Assembly (NCBI RefSeq): GCF_910591885.1
Contig: NC_063279.1
Span: 9,548,001-9,612,000 of the forward strand
Length of the DNA: 64,000 nucleotides
Reading direction: 5' to 3'
Source of the DNA: Bombus terrestris
Taxonomy: Eukaryota; Arthropoda; Insecta; Hymenoptera; Apidae
This document shows, in pieces, positions 26,201-38,480 of this stretch. The notes under the pieces are model-generated. The model did not search any database, had not been told where the DNA came from, and worked only from the letters and a program-made list of their open reading frames with translations. Made by a program: the position numbers and the translations under genes. The stretch's first letter is position 1, and every line of letters begins with the position of its first letter.

Positions 26201-26559
26201 TATTTTTCAAAATTTCCTCGATAAACATTTCGGAGTTTTTGTTGAATTCAGAGACAACTTCGAAGCTAGAACAAACTATTTTATTCGTTTTGTCTAAGAG
26301 ATAATCTTTACTTCGCTTCATAGCTCGCCGCTATTTTCGTACGAAGATGCACTTGCCGCGTGAAAGGAGACAGAACTGAAAAGCTTGAGTATGCATGCAC
26401 ATGTAGAAATTTTGTATTCAAGGAAGCAGACGGTGTTCTGAATTTTGTAAAAATTGTACAAACGGTGAAAGTATGAAGAAAATTTTGTGTCGAGAAATTT
26501 ACAAGTTTATTAAGATTCTACGATATTTTCTTCGCCGCGTAATTTCTTTGCCGCTCAGT
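20211..26559. other. Long non-coding stretch, no recognised gene
   Basis: The GC-richer region 20460-21320 carries several overlapping frames on both strands, up to 158 codons (20663-21139, plus), rich in R, S, F and L; these look like compositional frames. A second patch at 24720-25050 behaves the same way. The remainder is AT-rich spacer. No RNA gene or transposon termini were found. Confidence 0.5.
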
Positions 26560-26850
26560 GTTCCGATTATTCTCTGTTCTAAGCCATTGAATTTCAAGCC
26601 ATTCTAAGTATTTTGACTTTCAAATCGCTATATTTCTAAAACATCCGAAATTCAAGCCACCGAATGTTCAGATTATTTCTATTCCAACTCATATAATTTT
26701 TAAACAATCAAACTCTAAGACCCAACAAATGGAACTCTACAAATTTCAAAGCGTTTCATTTCTCATATATCGAGTACCTAATCCATCGAAATTCTAAGGT
26801 ATCTAATTTCCAACCTATCAAATTCTAATTCCTCGAATCTTTAACCATTC
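26560..26850. repeat. Degenerate short-period repeat
   Basis: Words of the type CCATTGAATTTCAA, CCATTCTAAG, CATCGAAATTCTAAGG and CAAATTCTAATTCC recur every 20-30 bp with heavy drift. This looks like an eroded minisatellite. It lacks mobile-element ends and coding frames. The boundaries are approximate. Confidence 0.45.
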
Positions 26851-28620
26851 AATTTGAAAGCTTCGCGAATCCTGCTCCGGCAAAATCTCATTAAAACTAC
26901 TTAAACCCACGTAAAACGATCGAACATCCAAATGTCGTTCGTCAAATCCATTCACTTCCGAGTCATCCGTCTTTTTTTCTCAGAACTCTCGAACCATTCG
27001 CGGACTTAACGTATTCGCTGTTTCTCTTCAATCTCTCAATTCACTTGTTTGCCAAGCAACATGAATATTCCAGCCTCGTTCGTTTAATTCCAACGGAACG
27101 TTTCCTTGGCACAATGCAAGCGATCAGTTTCATTTCTCATTGCGCGGGAAACTGTTCGTCCAGCTCTACAACATTAACTTTCCTCTCATTTTCTTTCTGT
27201 CATTTTTTCCCTTCTTCTGCTTCTTCTTCTTCTTCTTCTTCTTCGTTTTCCTCCATCGTTATAACTTGTTCCCTATTTAGCGAAGCCAGGTTGCCGTGGA
27301 ATTTTTCGCTGGTTCACGAACGAGCCAGGCTTTAATACAAATTTTATTACGCGGACAGAAGTTCGTTCAACGGACACGCGTAACTTCGAATAATCGTATC
27401 GTAAATAAACTTATTTGCAAGCGAATTCCTTTCTTCTTTCGCCGGCCAGCTTTTTTATCTTGGCCAGTATCGCGTTGTTTACCGGCCCGGCCACGCAGCC
27501 CCCTGGTAAACAACTTCATTTATCGCCCATAAAAACAGATATTAACCCCGGCTGAGAGAATCTGCTTCGTGGAATTTCACTCGGAGACTGAGACCGCGAA
27601 TATTAAGGCAATGTTTTCACCTGGGTTATTTCTAATTCATTCTTTCAAGACAATAGGGCAATTTCTGTATACAGTAACGAACAGCAGAAAGTTTAAATAC
27701 ACACACAGAGCAGCGAACAAATCCACTATGTACTTGAGTATCGGTGACCAGCAACATGGTGAAAGATATTTAATAGAAAATTTACTGATACGTAATATAC
27801 GAATCGATGAATTATTTTTGCAGATTACGTAGCTAGCTTAAACTTTCTTTTGTCCGCTGCTAATAATCAGAATAGAAATAAAAGTAGAAATACAAATATT
27901 AGGCTAGAAGATTGTAGGGAAGAACAGGGTAAGTTGTACCTTCCATTCTTTATACAGCAATTAAGAAATTTAGTATACGTTGCCAATTAATATTATGTTA
28001 TTATAATAATATATTAACAAAAATGTCTCTTTCTATATTCTCCATAATATCAAAAATGTTGGAGTAAGAATAGGAATGAGAACATCTTCCACTATCCTCA
28101 CTTTCTATAATAGGAATTGGAATATTTTCTATTCTATTTTTCTAATTTTCTAATTTTCTATATCGCTGGAATACGAATAAAGATAGATACAGAGATAGTT
28201 TCTAACATAAATTAAAATATATGTGGAAACAGGTGTGGAAACAGAGATAGAAATGGAAATAGAAAAAGGAATGCGGATGGGAACAGGGATATTCTCCAAA
28301 ATTGAAAAGATCTGAGAGAACACAGTATAAAAATATTAATCACGTACAAAGAGCATCGATACGCTGAAGGAAAGAATGAAAAAAAAATCTACAATTGCGT
28401 TAATACTTCTGTATATCAATAAAAAGATTGGAAATTGTTCTCACGAAAATGAAAAAATTATTCTCGATGAAACTGATGCGTCAAAGGGGACAATGAAATC
28501 GATCGTCATGGGATCAAAGGTATTCTCCGCTATAGTTAAAAATGATGAAAGGAATAACGCATTGCGGGTTGTCGTTTTGGAAACACGATTTCAACGCAAA
28601 CCGAACCCACCGCCACTGAT
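26851..28620. other. Non-coding stretch with a (TTC)n tract
   Basis: No recognised gene. Contains the (TTC)n tract at 27211-27244. A drifting purine-rich series between about 28180 and 28300 repeats words such as TGGAAACAG and AGAAATGGAAATAG. The motif CGCCCATAAAAA is at 27524-27535. Confidence 0.55.
27211..27244. repeat. (TTC)n microsatellite
   Basis: About ten TTC units with one TGC interruption. It explains the poly-serine run in the plus-strand frame that crosses it, so that frame should not be read as a gene. Confidence 0.95.
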
Positions 28621-28750
28621 AACTCGATTTTGACCCGAAACGACCTGTGTGCACCTTTGTCAAACGTTCTCTGCCACCGGATTCCAGAACTCGATTTTGA
28701 CTCGAACTGTTTCACGTGTCTTCGTCAAGCGTTCTATGGTCGGCTATATT
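28621..28750. repeat. Diverged 67-bp tandem duplication
   Basis: AACTCGATTTTGAC begins two adjacent units at 28621 and 28688. The units continue in register through a CGAA block, a GTGT block and GTCAAACGTTCT / GTCAAGCGTTCT. Moderate divergence suggests an old event. Both units lie under unrelated open frames that I do not consider real. Confidence 0.6.
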
Positions 28751-29594
28751 CTACTGACTACTGCAAACTAGCTGCAACGTTGGCCAAGTGCCGAAATAGC
28801 CCTTTCAGGGGAACTGAACTTGCACACGAAATCATTTCATAATAGTTTCGCGGAAGCGCTCTCGAATATTTTATTATTTATTGCTATGGGAGAAAAATAG
28901 TAGGAAATTCTTTTAGAATTGAATAACGTACGACTAAGGTATCTTTAAAAAAAAAAGTGTGGAATTTACTGTTAAAGTCAAAATTAAAGTTAAAATTAAA
29001 AGACAAGTATTTTTCTGTTAATTTATGTATTAAACACATTTGAGAATTATTGTGTCTCGATTTTATTCTCGTTTCAAAGGACGAAAAGATTTTGAAGGTT
29101 TCCAGAAAATCGAGACATCGCGTTCGTCAATCGCAATTCCTCCGTTCTATTTGCAAAACTTAAGAAATTCCTTAACGAAGAAGAAAAGAAAACAAAAGAA
29201 CGATTTGATCAAGTACAAACGTGCAATATGAAATTTTAGGGTAAGATGTTGAAATTAGTTCAGCAAATTAACAGTATTAAAATGGGAAGCTTCTCATAAT
29301 ATGCTTTCCGCGGATAACAGAAAGAACTAAGTTAATTAAAATTTAATGTAATTCCTGCTGCGGAAATTTTAATTAGATTTTAGCTAATGAAAGTGTATGT
29401 ATACGTAGGTATCGTTGCGTTAAAAATTCTGAAAAAGAAAAAGAAAACGATTGCAATCTAAAATTCAACGGTTAATGCGCTGTAAACTGTTCAACTAACA
29501 TTCGAATCAATTAAAATAAGACCGAGATAGAACTTTATTACGTAATTAGCGACTGTTTAATCAGACTTCAACAAATTAAGCTATATTGCAATCA
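28751..29594. other. Non-coding stretch, no recognised gene
   Basis: AT-rich spacer. No recognisable frame, RNA gene or repeat terminus. Confidence 0.6.
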
Positions 29595-29665
29595 TTAGAT
29601 TCCGAATTACAGACAATTAGATTAGATTCTGAATTATAGACAATTACATTAGATCCTGAATTATA
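29595..29665. repeat. 27-bp tandem repeat, three copies
   Basis: Units begin TTAGATTCCGAATTAC (29595), TTAGATTCTGAATTAT (29622) and TTAGATCCTGAATTAT (29649, partial). The period is exactly 27 bp with a few substitutions. Simple tandem amplification. Confidence 0.9.
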
Positions 29666-29991
29666 CTTGGAACAAAGTGCACGGCACTTTCATCGGCGGA
29701 TCGAGCTGGAAATATTCGGCAAGCGTGACGTTGTCGATAAACCAGGATTCAACATGGTGGCGCGGTTCACGCGTCCCGAGACGTTTGCTAAAAAGATTAA
29801 TCCTTGGATTGCCTTCGGGCCAGTCCCCTTTCATTTCTCTGTTAATAACGACGGTTCGTGCTGCTGATCATCAAATGGCACGCCATCGAATGTATCCCTC
29901 GGGAACGGGTATGTACGTGCACGTACATTGATATGTGTTAGGTTGGCTAATAGATTCATGAACAACTTTGAGCTTTAATAACGTTTCGGGA
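29666..29991. other. GC-richer patch, no secure gene
   Basis: Both plus-strand frames and the minus strand stay open over part of 29670-29930, so none of them can be singled out as coding; I recognise no product. A perfect 18-bp palindrome sits at 29911-29928. TTAGGTTGGCTAA at 29939-29951 resembles a mariner-type terminus but has no secure partner. Confidence 0.45.
29911..29928. promoter_or_regulatory. Perfect 18-bp palindrome
   Basis: ATGTACGTGCACGTACAT equals its own reverse complement. It contains two ACGTG/CACGT cores in opposite orientation, as recognised by bHLH and bHLH-PAS dimers. The structure is seen directly; a binding function is inference. Confidence 0.3.
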
Positions 29992-31111
29992 CGCTGGACA
30001 CATCTTTTAATGAAATTTTGACGCGATTAACCGTCCTTCCGCGAACCGACAGTTGGTGATCATGTTGTAATTCAATATACAAAGTAACGATTTTCCATTT
30101 TCAAGAAAGAAATGGCGCAGTGGAATATTAAAAAAAAAAAAAAAAATTGCGAACATTTTCTTTCACGGAAATATGACGCGAAAAGTGTGAATATTTTTTG
30201 GAATATTTTTGCAACGTAGTTGAAATATCTAAATAATTATTTCAGAGATCAACGAATTAATAACATTAGGAAGAGCAATTTCGATGCAGAATTATATTGC
30301 CTGATGAGTTTCTGATATTTTACATATTAATGATTTTTACGTCGTATTAGTGGCTCTAAGGGAAATTAAACGCTTTATAACATCGTATCAAATGTGAAAA
30401 GAATAAAATTTATTAGGATTATTTATACGTATCTTGAGATATTATTTTTCACATGGGAAGAATACGGTGGCGAGTTCTTGTTTCCATCTGAACTTGACAA
30501 AAGTAGGAATCCGTGTCTTCTTTATTTTTTATTATATTTCTAGCGCCACTTTTCACCACCTATATTTCACGCACTCGATTGTACTTAAAGTTTCGATAAC
30601 TTTTTACGAAGTTACTTCGGTTGTACATTCGAGGCGAAAGGTCACTTGTAGCAACTTCGAAAACTGTTTTTCAAGCGGTAGAGATTTTTAGGGATTCCGT
30701 CCACTTCGCTTTTTTCCTATTCTCTTTCTTCTTCACAACGCTATCTCTGGTTCTTACGATCTGTTTTCTATCTCCGCTAGGAATTCCATCCAATTTATTC
30801 GATGCATTTCACCTATCGTTTAGAATAACTTCGTGCAAGTATATAGATATATACTCAACGTAATTATATCTTCTATATATAGGTATTATCTATATACATT
30901 GTGTTTATTACATACGTTGCAAAAATATTCCCAAAAAAATCACACTCTTCTTCGCAATTTTTTTTTTCTTTTTAATAATCTGCTGCGCCATTTCTTTCTT
31001 AAAAATGGAAAATCGTTACTTTGTATATTAAACTACAACATGATCACCAACTGTCGGTTCGCGGAAGGACGGTTAATCGCGTAAAAATTTCATTAAAAGA
31101 TGTGTCCAGCG
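29992..31111. mobile_element. 1.1-kb fold-back element
   Basis: The left arm starts CGCTGGACACATC at 29992. It matches, inverted, a right arm ending GATGTGTCCAGCG at 31111. The arms run about 150 bp each (to about 30141 and from about 30957), with roughly eight mismatches by eye, and end in A- or T-rich runs at their inner edges. About 815 bp of AT-rich sequence lies between them, with no recognisable transposase. No clear target duplication was found at the outer edges. It could be a non-autonomous DNA transposon with long inverted repeats or a local inverted duplication; I favour the first because the arms end sharply. Confidence 0.7.
30130..30146. repeat. Poly-A run at the inner edge of the left arm
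   Basis: Seventeen A residues, mirrored by a T-rich run with C interruptions at 30958-30972 in the right arm. Confidence 0.9.
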
Positions 31112-34100
31112 TATTTCGACTTTAGCAAGCAACCTGTTTTTAATTATTATTTGTTCCTTTCATTAATTCCACTTACTAGAATGAAAAGTAATAATCAGCC
31201 ATCCACTATCTGCTCGCTAGCAAAGAAAAATTCGACTACAAGATGTAATTACTATATCCGTACTATAGCGAAAATAAGCTGCAAATATAATTAGAGTCTG
31301 TTAAATGTTCGCCAACCAAATTCCCATATTCTTTCCAATCTTCTCTGTCTCTTTTTGAAATATTCCATCCATGTTAAAATATAAACGTGCAAATAAACAA
31401 TTTTGAATTTCCAACACTCGAGTAATTTCCACAGGCTCGCACTGTTTCACTAACGAAATAAAAGGAATTTGCCCGACAATTTCGAGTATCGCATTCGCGA
31501 TAACTTCGCTACCCACTTTCAATTTCTTTCGCGAAATAGAAAAAGTGGCATTTCGCTCGGTCCTCTCGCACTTCCAGAATGTCGACATGCAATTTCCAGG
31601 ACGTGCGTAATCCACTCGTCAATCGTGGCTCACGAGCAGGACGGAAGCGTTAAATTTGACTCGGGTTTACCCTGTTCAATTATTCGGTGGAATGCCACCG
31701 ACAGAAGTTCGCAATTCGCCGGCCAAAAATGAAATATTGATAGATCGGGCTCGATAATCCACGGTGCACCAAGTGAATATCGATCAGGTCGGTCGGTTTC
31801 CTTATTAACCCAATTAATAACGGGCTGGCCACGGTCGAAATGCAAATTTTGTCACCGTTCCAAGTGAAACGGGTCGATGATAACTCAGACCGGCTGGACG
31901 AGTTCCGATTCGTCGGTAAAAGAAATCGCCTTCTTGCGCAGATTCCTCGACTTACCTGAAACAGAAATGAAAGAGTATGATTAGGTGCATTAATCGGGAC
32001 GAAGGAAGTTTCACAAGGGTGTTTTAATGAAACACGAGGGTAAATTGTTTTAATGATTTCTAATCTGAATTTTTGCTATCAAAGGAAGAAGACTATTCTC
32101 TCGCATCTCAAGGTAGTTTTAAAAAATATATTATAACACAATCCCACTTTAAATCTTTCATAGTTAGTTCATAATATGTTAACGATTTTCATACGTTTAC
32201 CATTTCCCTTTTTTTCATTTTTTGACATTCTTTAAGTATTTATTGGCGGCAATTTAAAGAAGATCCCTAAGGTTCGTGAGTTTAAACAAATTCTGAGCAG
32301 GATCAAAGGCGAAAGACAAATGAAAAATTGTAACAATTTTTAAGCAAACACAGATGTAGAACGAATTCATGTATTTTATTTCTTTAATAGATCAATCTTA
32401 TCAATTATCCTGAATTATTGAATTATTCCACAAGAATTTCACCTTTTTGTTAATATCTTTACGTACTTTCGACATTTTTGCATAAACTATACGTGTATGT
32501 ATATTCTTTTTTATAATACAGACTTCACGTGATAATACTGAACATCAAAGTGCAAAATAAGCGGCAGCAAACACGAAGAACACTATTTTCAGAGTAAAAA
32601 GAGTAAATTGGATGGAAACGACGATTTTAGAAATCTCAACCAAGCAGCAACGTTTTCAAAGCAACACAGCAACGCCGCACCGCCTCTCTCGAACTTTTCT
32701 CGAGTGTACACAGGCAAAAAATAAGTCGACTCTCTCTCTCTCTCTCTCTCATTCTCTGTATTTTGCATGTACATCGGCTGCCAGCTCTTTACGCCATCGA
32801 CGATCAAAGTTAGATGCACGCTAACGACTCGAAGCCACTCTCTGCTTGTCGTGTCCGCAAACTTTTCAAAGCTGCCTTCTGTCGCGAGCTTATCCGCCTC
32901 TTCTGTTTCTACGTGCCGTTGTGTAAGCTAACTAAACGATATTATGATAATAGACGGCCATTTCAAATTACTAAAATATTTCAATAATCATAGTCTTCGC
33001 GCGTCTAATAACAATTTCTGGATATCGAAACAAAATTATAGATGCAATTTTATAAGTTAACGCTCTATAAGTGAAATCTTTCGTATTCGTCAAAAAATCG
33101 ATTAAAAGTTTTTATTCCATTTTGAAAAATAGGAATCAACTATCGATACAAATAGACTTCCTAGCGCTATTACGATGATAACGTATTCGTACGCATGACG
33201 AATAGATTAAATAAGATTTGCAGAATATAGAATGTCAATCAATGTATTTAAATAATTCTAACAAATTGTAATAACAAGCAAATGTTTAACAACGCTCCAT
33301 TCGCTTAATGAAGTTTATTAGCAGGAAAAGTAAGGCAAACAAAATAGGACTAAGCAGATTGTGGTCATCTTCAATTGATAGTTCTAAAGAGCCATAAAAA
33401 TCTTCCATACAGTAACAACGATGCGTGTAGAAGACTGTTGTGCATATAATTTCAGAAACCCAAAGATTCAAAGTTTGCGAAGGAAGGAAGCCCAAGAATT
33501 ACATCTGCGAATAAACACACGAAGCAATTTTTTAACGACACCATCGTCTATCGCGCCAAACAATCTCACGGCCCATCCTTATTATTTTCGATTTATAATT
33601 CTGAAAAGAAAACACCAAAACGCACATTTTTCGAATTATACGAAGTTCACATTCGTACTACGGCTAAGGATACAAAGCGGAAGAACAATTCGCGAATGGA
33701 AACAAAGTGCGTGGAAATCCAACGACGAATAGACATAGGTGACAAATTTTTGAAGAAATTTTTTAACATCCCTATATTTACCTCCAACTATGGAAGCCTT
33801 CGTACTCCAAATATACTTAACGTGTTCCTGGCAGCAACGAGACTAACTAATTTCCTGCCGGAAGCGAGCTACGTCCGAGGGGAGCAAGACTCTCTTCGTT
33901 TTCACGTTAACTTCTCAAAAATTCTAGTCTTTCTATCGCCTGGCTTATCGCGGTTTAACTAACGTGGCTACGCTTTTCTCTTTTGGCCGCGTTTCGTTTT
34001 TGACTGCACGCTCCGCTTACAGATCGATACGCGGGGCCAGAGATACGCGAAGGAAAATGTCTGTTCGCAAAGCCGCGCCCACGTTTTGGCATCGCGTCCT

Positions 34101-35562
34101 CCTCTCGGTCTCTTGCTGAATCGTTTCACTTTCTCTCTTTTTCTCTGCTCCCCTTTCCCTCTCCTCTTCACTCTTCCGATTCTTTATTAACCCTTTGAGA
34201 AGAGATACGAACGTACAGTCACGTTCGTAAGTTTTGCAACAGCTCTCGGGTCCGTACACGTCCTGACGATGGGTTTAAATCATCGAGAAAGCGATTTTGT
34301 AATTGTCAATGGTTTTTAAAGCCTGCCAATCTTTCGACAAAATTGCGAAACTCAGCTTACGAGTCCGATCGACTAGCTATAGTATCATAATGATCGGTGG
34401 CATTGTAAAGAATTAACGAAAAAAGTAATTGATCGAACCAATCGAATCAGTGCTTTTAAAAAGATGCGAAAATTTGCAAGGATTGTTAGTAAGGTTTAGA
34501 AGAACATGAAGAATCAAGTATCGTACACGCTAGTCCTCACAACCCTTTAAACTTTGAACTTATCGAGAAGGTTTTGTTATAAATTGGTCGAAAATTTCCG
34601 AGAAGTTTACTTAAAAGCTGAAGTTTTTGAAATTGTAATTAAATAAGAAACCTTAAGAAAGGAATTGCGAGAATTAATTAAAACAATGATCTACGAACAA
34701 TAGATAGAAATGAGAAAAAATGTAACTACAAAGAGATTATATATTATAACATGGAACACGTTTTGTTTTTACATAACTTTCAAACGACATAATAATTTTG
34801 AACAGTTTCAGCAAATTTCTATTTCGAAAGTTTTCCTCGCTTTCCGTAAGTATCGCGATACTTGTGAACGGAGCTGTACAATCGATTCAGTCGCCCGTTT
34901 TCAGCTGTCGCTCTAGGCTCCTCTATCGCATTCTCAAAGCTCTGTGAACCCATCTGAACCTTTTTTAACCGCCAACCTTAGTAGCTTTCTTCGCTGTACT
35001 TGCGACCCAACCATTTGCTGGTAAATACTTGGATGTGACAGATGAGAGAGCGTGCAAAGTTACTTTGGACTTTTTGGCTTGTGGTTCGATGAGGGTTGAT
35101 TGGAGATGGAAAGTGATAGATTGAAAGGATCTGGTACTTGGTGCTGTTTAAAATCTTTTGTAAGAGGGAAAATTCCAAGCTTTAAACTTTTAACATATAT
35201 ATAGTCAGGATGGTGACATAGAACCTCAAACAAAGCGAAACCCATGGATGGCTGATATCGTAGAAAGTAGAATTCCGAGAAAGTAGATTTCCAATTGAAA
35301 CAAGATCGACGTACGTGTAAAGTCTTCTTACGGCAGACCGATCACGTTCCAATTAGAACGTGCAATTAGATTGTTTCTCAAATGAGAACATATATAGGCG
35401 AACATTTGGTTTCTTTAGATATTTACTGGTGGATCAGTAAACAGAGGATGAGTGTTGAGTTTTTAGAATACTATACAACTGACGTTTCATTTATTCAATT
35501 CCTTTCTTTTTAATGGAAATGGAAACGCGAATCGTCAAGATATTTGTACGTTCTTAACGATT
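31112..35562. other. Long non-coding stretch, no recognised gene
   Basis: Frames on both strands at 31300-31850 and 33290-34260 are compositional and unrecognised. A (TC)n tract lies at 32730-32750. At 34187-34278 a short segment begins TTAACCCTTTGAG and ends GGGTTTAA around a 9-bp inverted repeat (TACGAACGT..ACGTTCGTA); this is too weak to call as an element. No RNA genes seen. Confidence 0.5.
32730..32750. repeat. (TC)n microsatellite
   Basis: About ten uninterrupted TC units. Confidence 0.95.
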
Positions 35563-36622
35563 TTAACACTTTGACTGCCACGCTGAAATCACGTGTTTCG
35601 CTCAGGACGCCAGAGGAGTATTTTTATTATTCAAAGCATATAATGGCAAAATAATAATAAATTGATGATGTAAGACAACACTCTTCCCTAATGGGTCGTT
35701 TATCTTATTGGTGATCACGGGTGACCACAGTGACGCCTTGGTAACAGTTAATAGCGACATATTATAACAAGACTTCGTTTATTTCAACAAACCATATTTC
35801 GTTATTTTGTTGTAAGCAAAACGTGCAGAATATATTGTTGAAACGTGTAGAAGATATTAGTAAACAGTATTACGATTATTTTTATGATTTCGACGAAACA
35901 TTCGCCTGAAATGGTAGAGGTAAAAAAAATGATGTTTGTGATAAAGCAATGGTAATGGTAGATTACAAGGGACGAAAATGTGCTGTAGATTTATCAGATA
36001 AAATGATAGCATATTCTACAGCACATAGAAGAACCCTCAAGTGGTACATAAAATTAGCTTTAGAGTTATTCTTAAATACATCAATTTCAAACGGGATGAT
36101 ACTCTATAAACAAGCAACAAAAACAAAAATCAAGGTATCAAGTTTTAGAATGGCACTGGCAATGCACCTTACACAGTGCCATTCACCAGAGCCGTGAAAT
36201 ATACTTATTCGATAAAGATTGCGACACGAAATGCAGAAGAAAGAAGGGCAAGCGTACCTGGGAGGAAAATTTTGCAGAGAATGCTATAAAAAAATGTTAA
36301 ACAGTTAGGATCAAAAATTGCTAAGAATCGGACCAAAAAGGTGGCCACCTATTGTCCAGATTGTATCGATGAGCCACATTTATATTTAAAGCGTTTTAAC
36401 ACAGTGCACCGTTAGATGCAAGATTTGTTCTCATTTTTTTTTTTATTCGTGTTCTAATAAAAATGTTTAATCGTTCAATGGGGCACTTTTTGTTTCAAAG
36501 TATCTTCTATTTATCGGTTATATTGAAAATGCCCTAACTGTCAATTTTCATACAATTTTTACAATCGTAACAAGTTCAAGCGCTCCGGTCAACAATAACC
36601 ACCGTGGCAGTCAAAGCGTTAA
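35563..36622 (+). mobile_element. piggyBac-like element with broken transposase
   Basis: The element is bordered by TTAA on both sides (35563-35566 and 36619-36622). The termini are inverted repeats: CACTTTGACTGCCACG on the left against CGTGGCAGTCAAAGCG on the right, 15 of 16 bases pairing. Inside lies the decayed 3' part of a piggyBac-family transposase on the plus strand (35884-36415). The whole is 1,060 bp, well under the 2-3 kb of an intact element, so the 5' part of the gene is missing. The related copy at 60849-61681 has the same kind of termini with the transposase remnant pointing the other way relative to the window. Confidence 0.92.
35884..36415 (+). pseudogene. piggyBac transposase, 3' remnant
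   Basis: The longest open piece (35949-36197) reads V-D-Y-K-G-R-K-C-A-V-D-L-S-D-K-M near its start. This is the piggyBac-family motif around the last catalytic aspartate, with D14 in place. It continues into the K-W-Y helix region. An ISTKHSPEMVEV-like piece just upstream (35887-35922) is in another frame; the break falls at an A-run around 35923. Downstream, C-R-E-C-Y-K-K (36273-36293) and then Y-C-P-D-C (36350-36364) are remnants of the cysteine-rich C-terminal domain. They are also in different frames, with a stop between. At least two frameshifts, one internal stop and the missing N-terminal half make it non-functional. Confidence 0.88.
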
Positions 36623-38475
36623 AAGAAGAATTCTGAAATCATTTTACCACGCTGTAGCGTTCTTTGCTTCGCTAATACGTGTTTCAAGATAAGAGCACAA
36701 ACAAGGAGATGGAAAATGTTTGACGCGAGTCTCGTCACAGATCCATTTCCCTTATTACAAGGCTGTCGACCTGTACAGGTGGAAAACAATTCCCATCAAA
36801 TACACCATAACGGGTAAGTTCACAAAGCTGCGACTATCCAGAGAACATGAACACGGGCGCGCAGACGTACGAGACACTTGGCGCAAACGTTTACGAGCGG
36901 AAATGCTGTCGGACACGTGCACGACTATTTGATGTTTAAGCAGTTGCTTGTAATTGCCCTGTGCAGCTAACGAAACGTTTGATCCTGTTCGTCTTGTTAA
37001 TTCAAAAAGGCGCGCGCTCCTGCGTGCCCCGAAAGCGTATTTCACGTCCAACAAAGTTCGTTTTCTCTATCTCGCTTCACTTTGTTATTCTGTTTCCTAT
37101 TTTCATTAAAGAAACGATATTAAACTACAATATACATATATATCGTTAAAATTGTAAAAGATGCTTTCAGACACAGTAACTTTAAGTGCTGCTACATTCG
37201 GACTTTTTCTACGATGAACATAAAATTTTCTGTAAAAAAAAATAGCTAGAAATAGAATGTCAAATCGCAGAATCGTTGGTATGCAGGTTGAAGATCGACA
37301 CTTTTCAGAAAGAATGATTTTTCGTTAGGTTGGAGCTTATGAAATATTCTTTCTTCTCAAGGAAAACTTCGATCGTACTTTCTTCGTTTTCCATATTTTC
37401 CCAACCACTTCGTATCTATGCCAACACAAATGTTATAATATATGTAAGCTAATCTTTAACAATAACAAGTCACCAGCGCATGGTTGGATTTAAGGTGTGA
37501 GCTTAACTTTATGAGATTTGGTTAAATTTAATCTTCCCAAGTAGACGAATGAAATATCCATTGAAAAGTAAGTTTTACCCGTAAAAGAAATTTTATCTGT
37601 AAAAGTGTTTTCGCGAAACACGCGAGTCCTTAATACCAGGATCCAAGGTGCATTCGATAGGTGTAGCTGCTTGTGAAAGGTAATCTCGAAGAGACAATCA
37701 CTTTCCGTGAAACAGGGGGTAAGTATAGCGTTGTGTAGTATAATAAGAGAGGACGGCAGTGGAGAACATTCAAACGATCCTGTGATCCCGTGAAGCGAAG
37801 CACGAACACGAACACGACGCTTTACAGACGATTCCTCGGGATCTATGAATCTTCGTTGACGTTCTTCGTCGGATGAGACACAGGGCGTGAAGCAAGGATT
37901 ACAGTGGAAGGTTTCGCGTCCTAGTTTATCGTGATATAGATTAGAGATTTCGTAGAAACGTATGGCGAGACGTTTATTGTTTCGTTCGATTTTGTTATTG
38001 TTGCTTTACTTTTCGTGTCACATCATAGAGAAGTTTTTATTCGGAAAATCCAGTAAACGATGAAAACGTATGGGAGAAGGTATGAATTGAATGCAGAGAT
38101 GAACGAAGGAAAGGATAGAGCGTGAAAAATTTGATAGAAAACTAGAGATTGATCGTTGTAGCAGATTGTGTACGTTATTTGTTGAGTGCACGTATGTTTA
38201 GAAAAACGCGTGAGTATATCGCACGTTATAATCAACGACATCGACACTCTACTTATAGTATATGAGTAAATAAATTCAAATTACGCTTCTATAATATATG
38301 TATATACATTCTTATCAATTATGTGTTTGTATATCTGGAAAAAATTCATATTAATGTATTATTATACATTATTACATATAAAATTCATATATTCTCGTAT
38401 TTGATATTAGAAACGCGAGTGATATAAACGGCAAAGAAGATGATATATTTTAGAATCTTTACTACAATTAATTTA
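36623..38475. other. Non-coding stretch, no recognised gene
   Basis: The frames at 36720-37054 overlap on both strands and are unrecognised. The remainder is AT-rich spacer with short TA-rich runs near 38290-38400. Confidence 0.6.
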
Positions 38476-38480
38476 TTTAC

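Noticed and set aside
27045..27335. 96-codon frame with a serine run
   Set aside because: The serine run is the (TTC)n microsatellite; the flanks show no coding character.
29939..31320. Mariner-like ends TTAGGTTGGC and GCCAACCAAA bracketing the fold-back element
   Set aside because: Only about ten bases match, the second end lacks the expected CCTAA, and the interior shows no mariner coding sequence.
34187..34278. Possible very short TTAA element
   Set aside because: TTAACCCTTTGAG and GGGTTTAA face each other over 92 bp, but only seven or so terminal bases agree and the interior does not match other copies.
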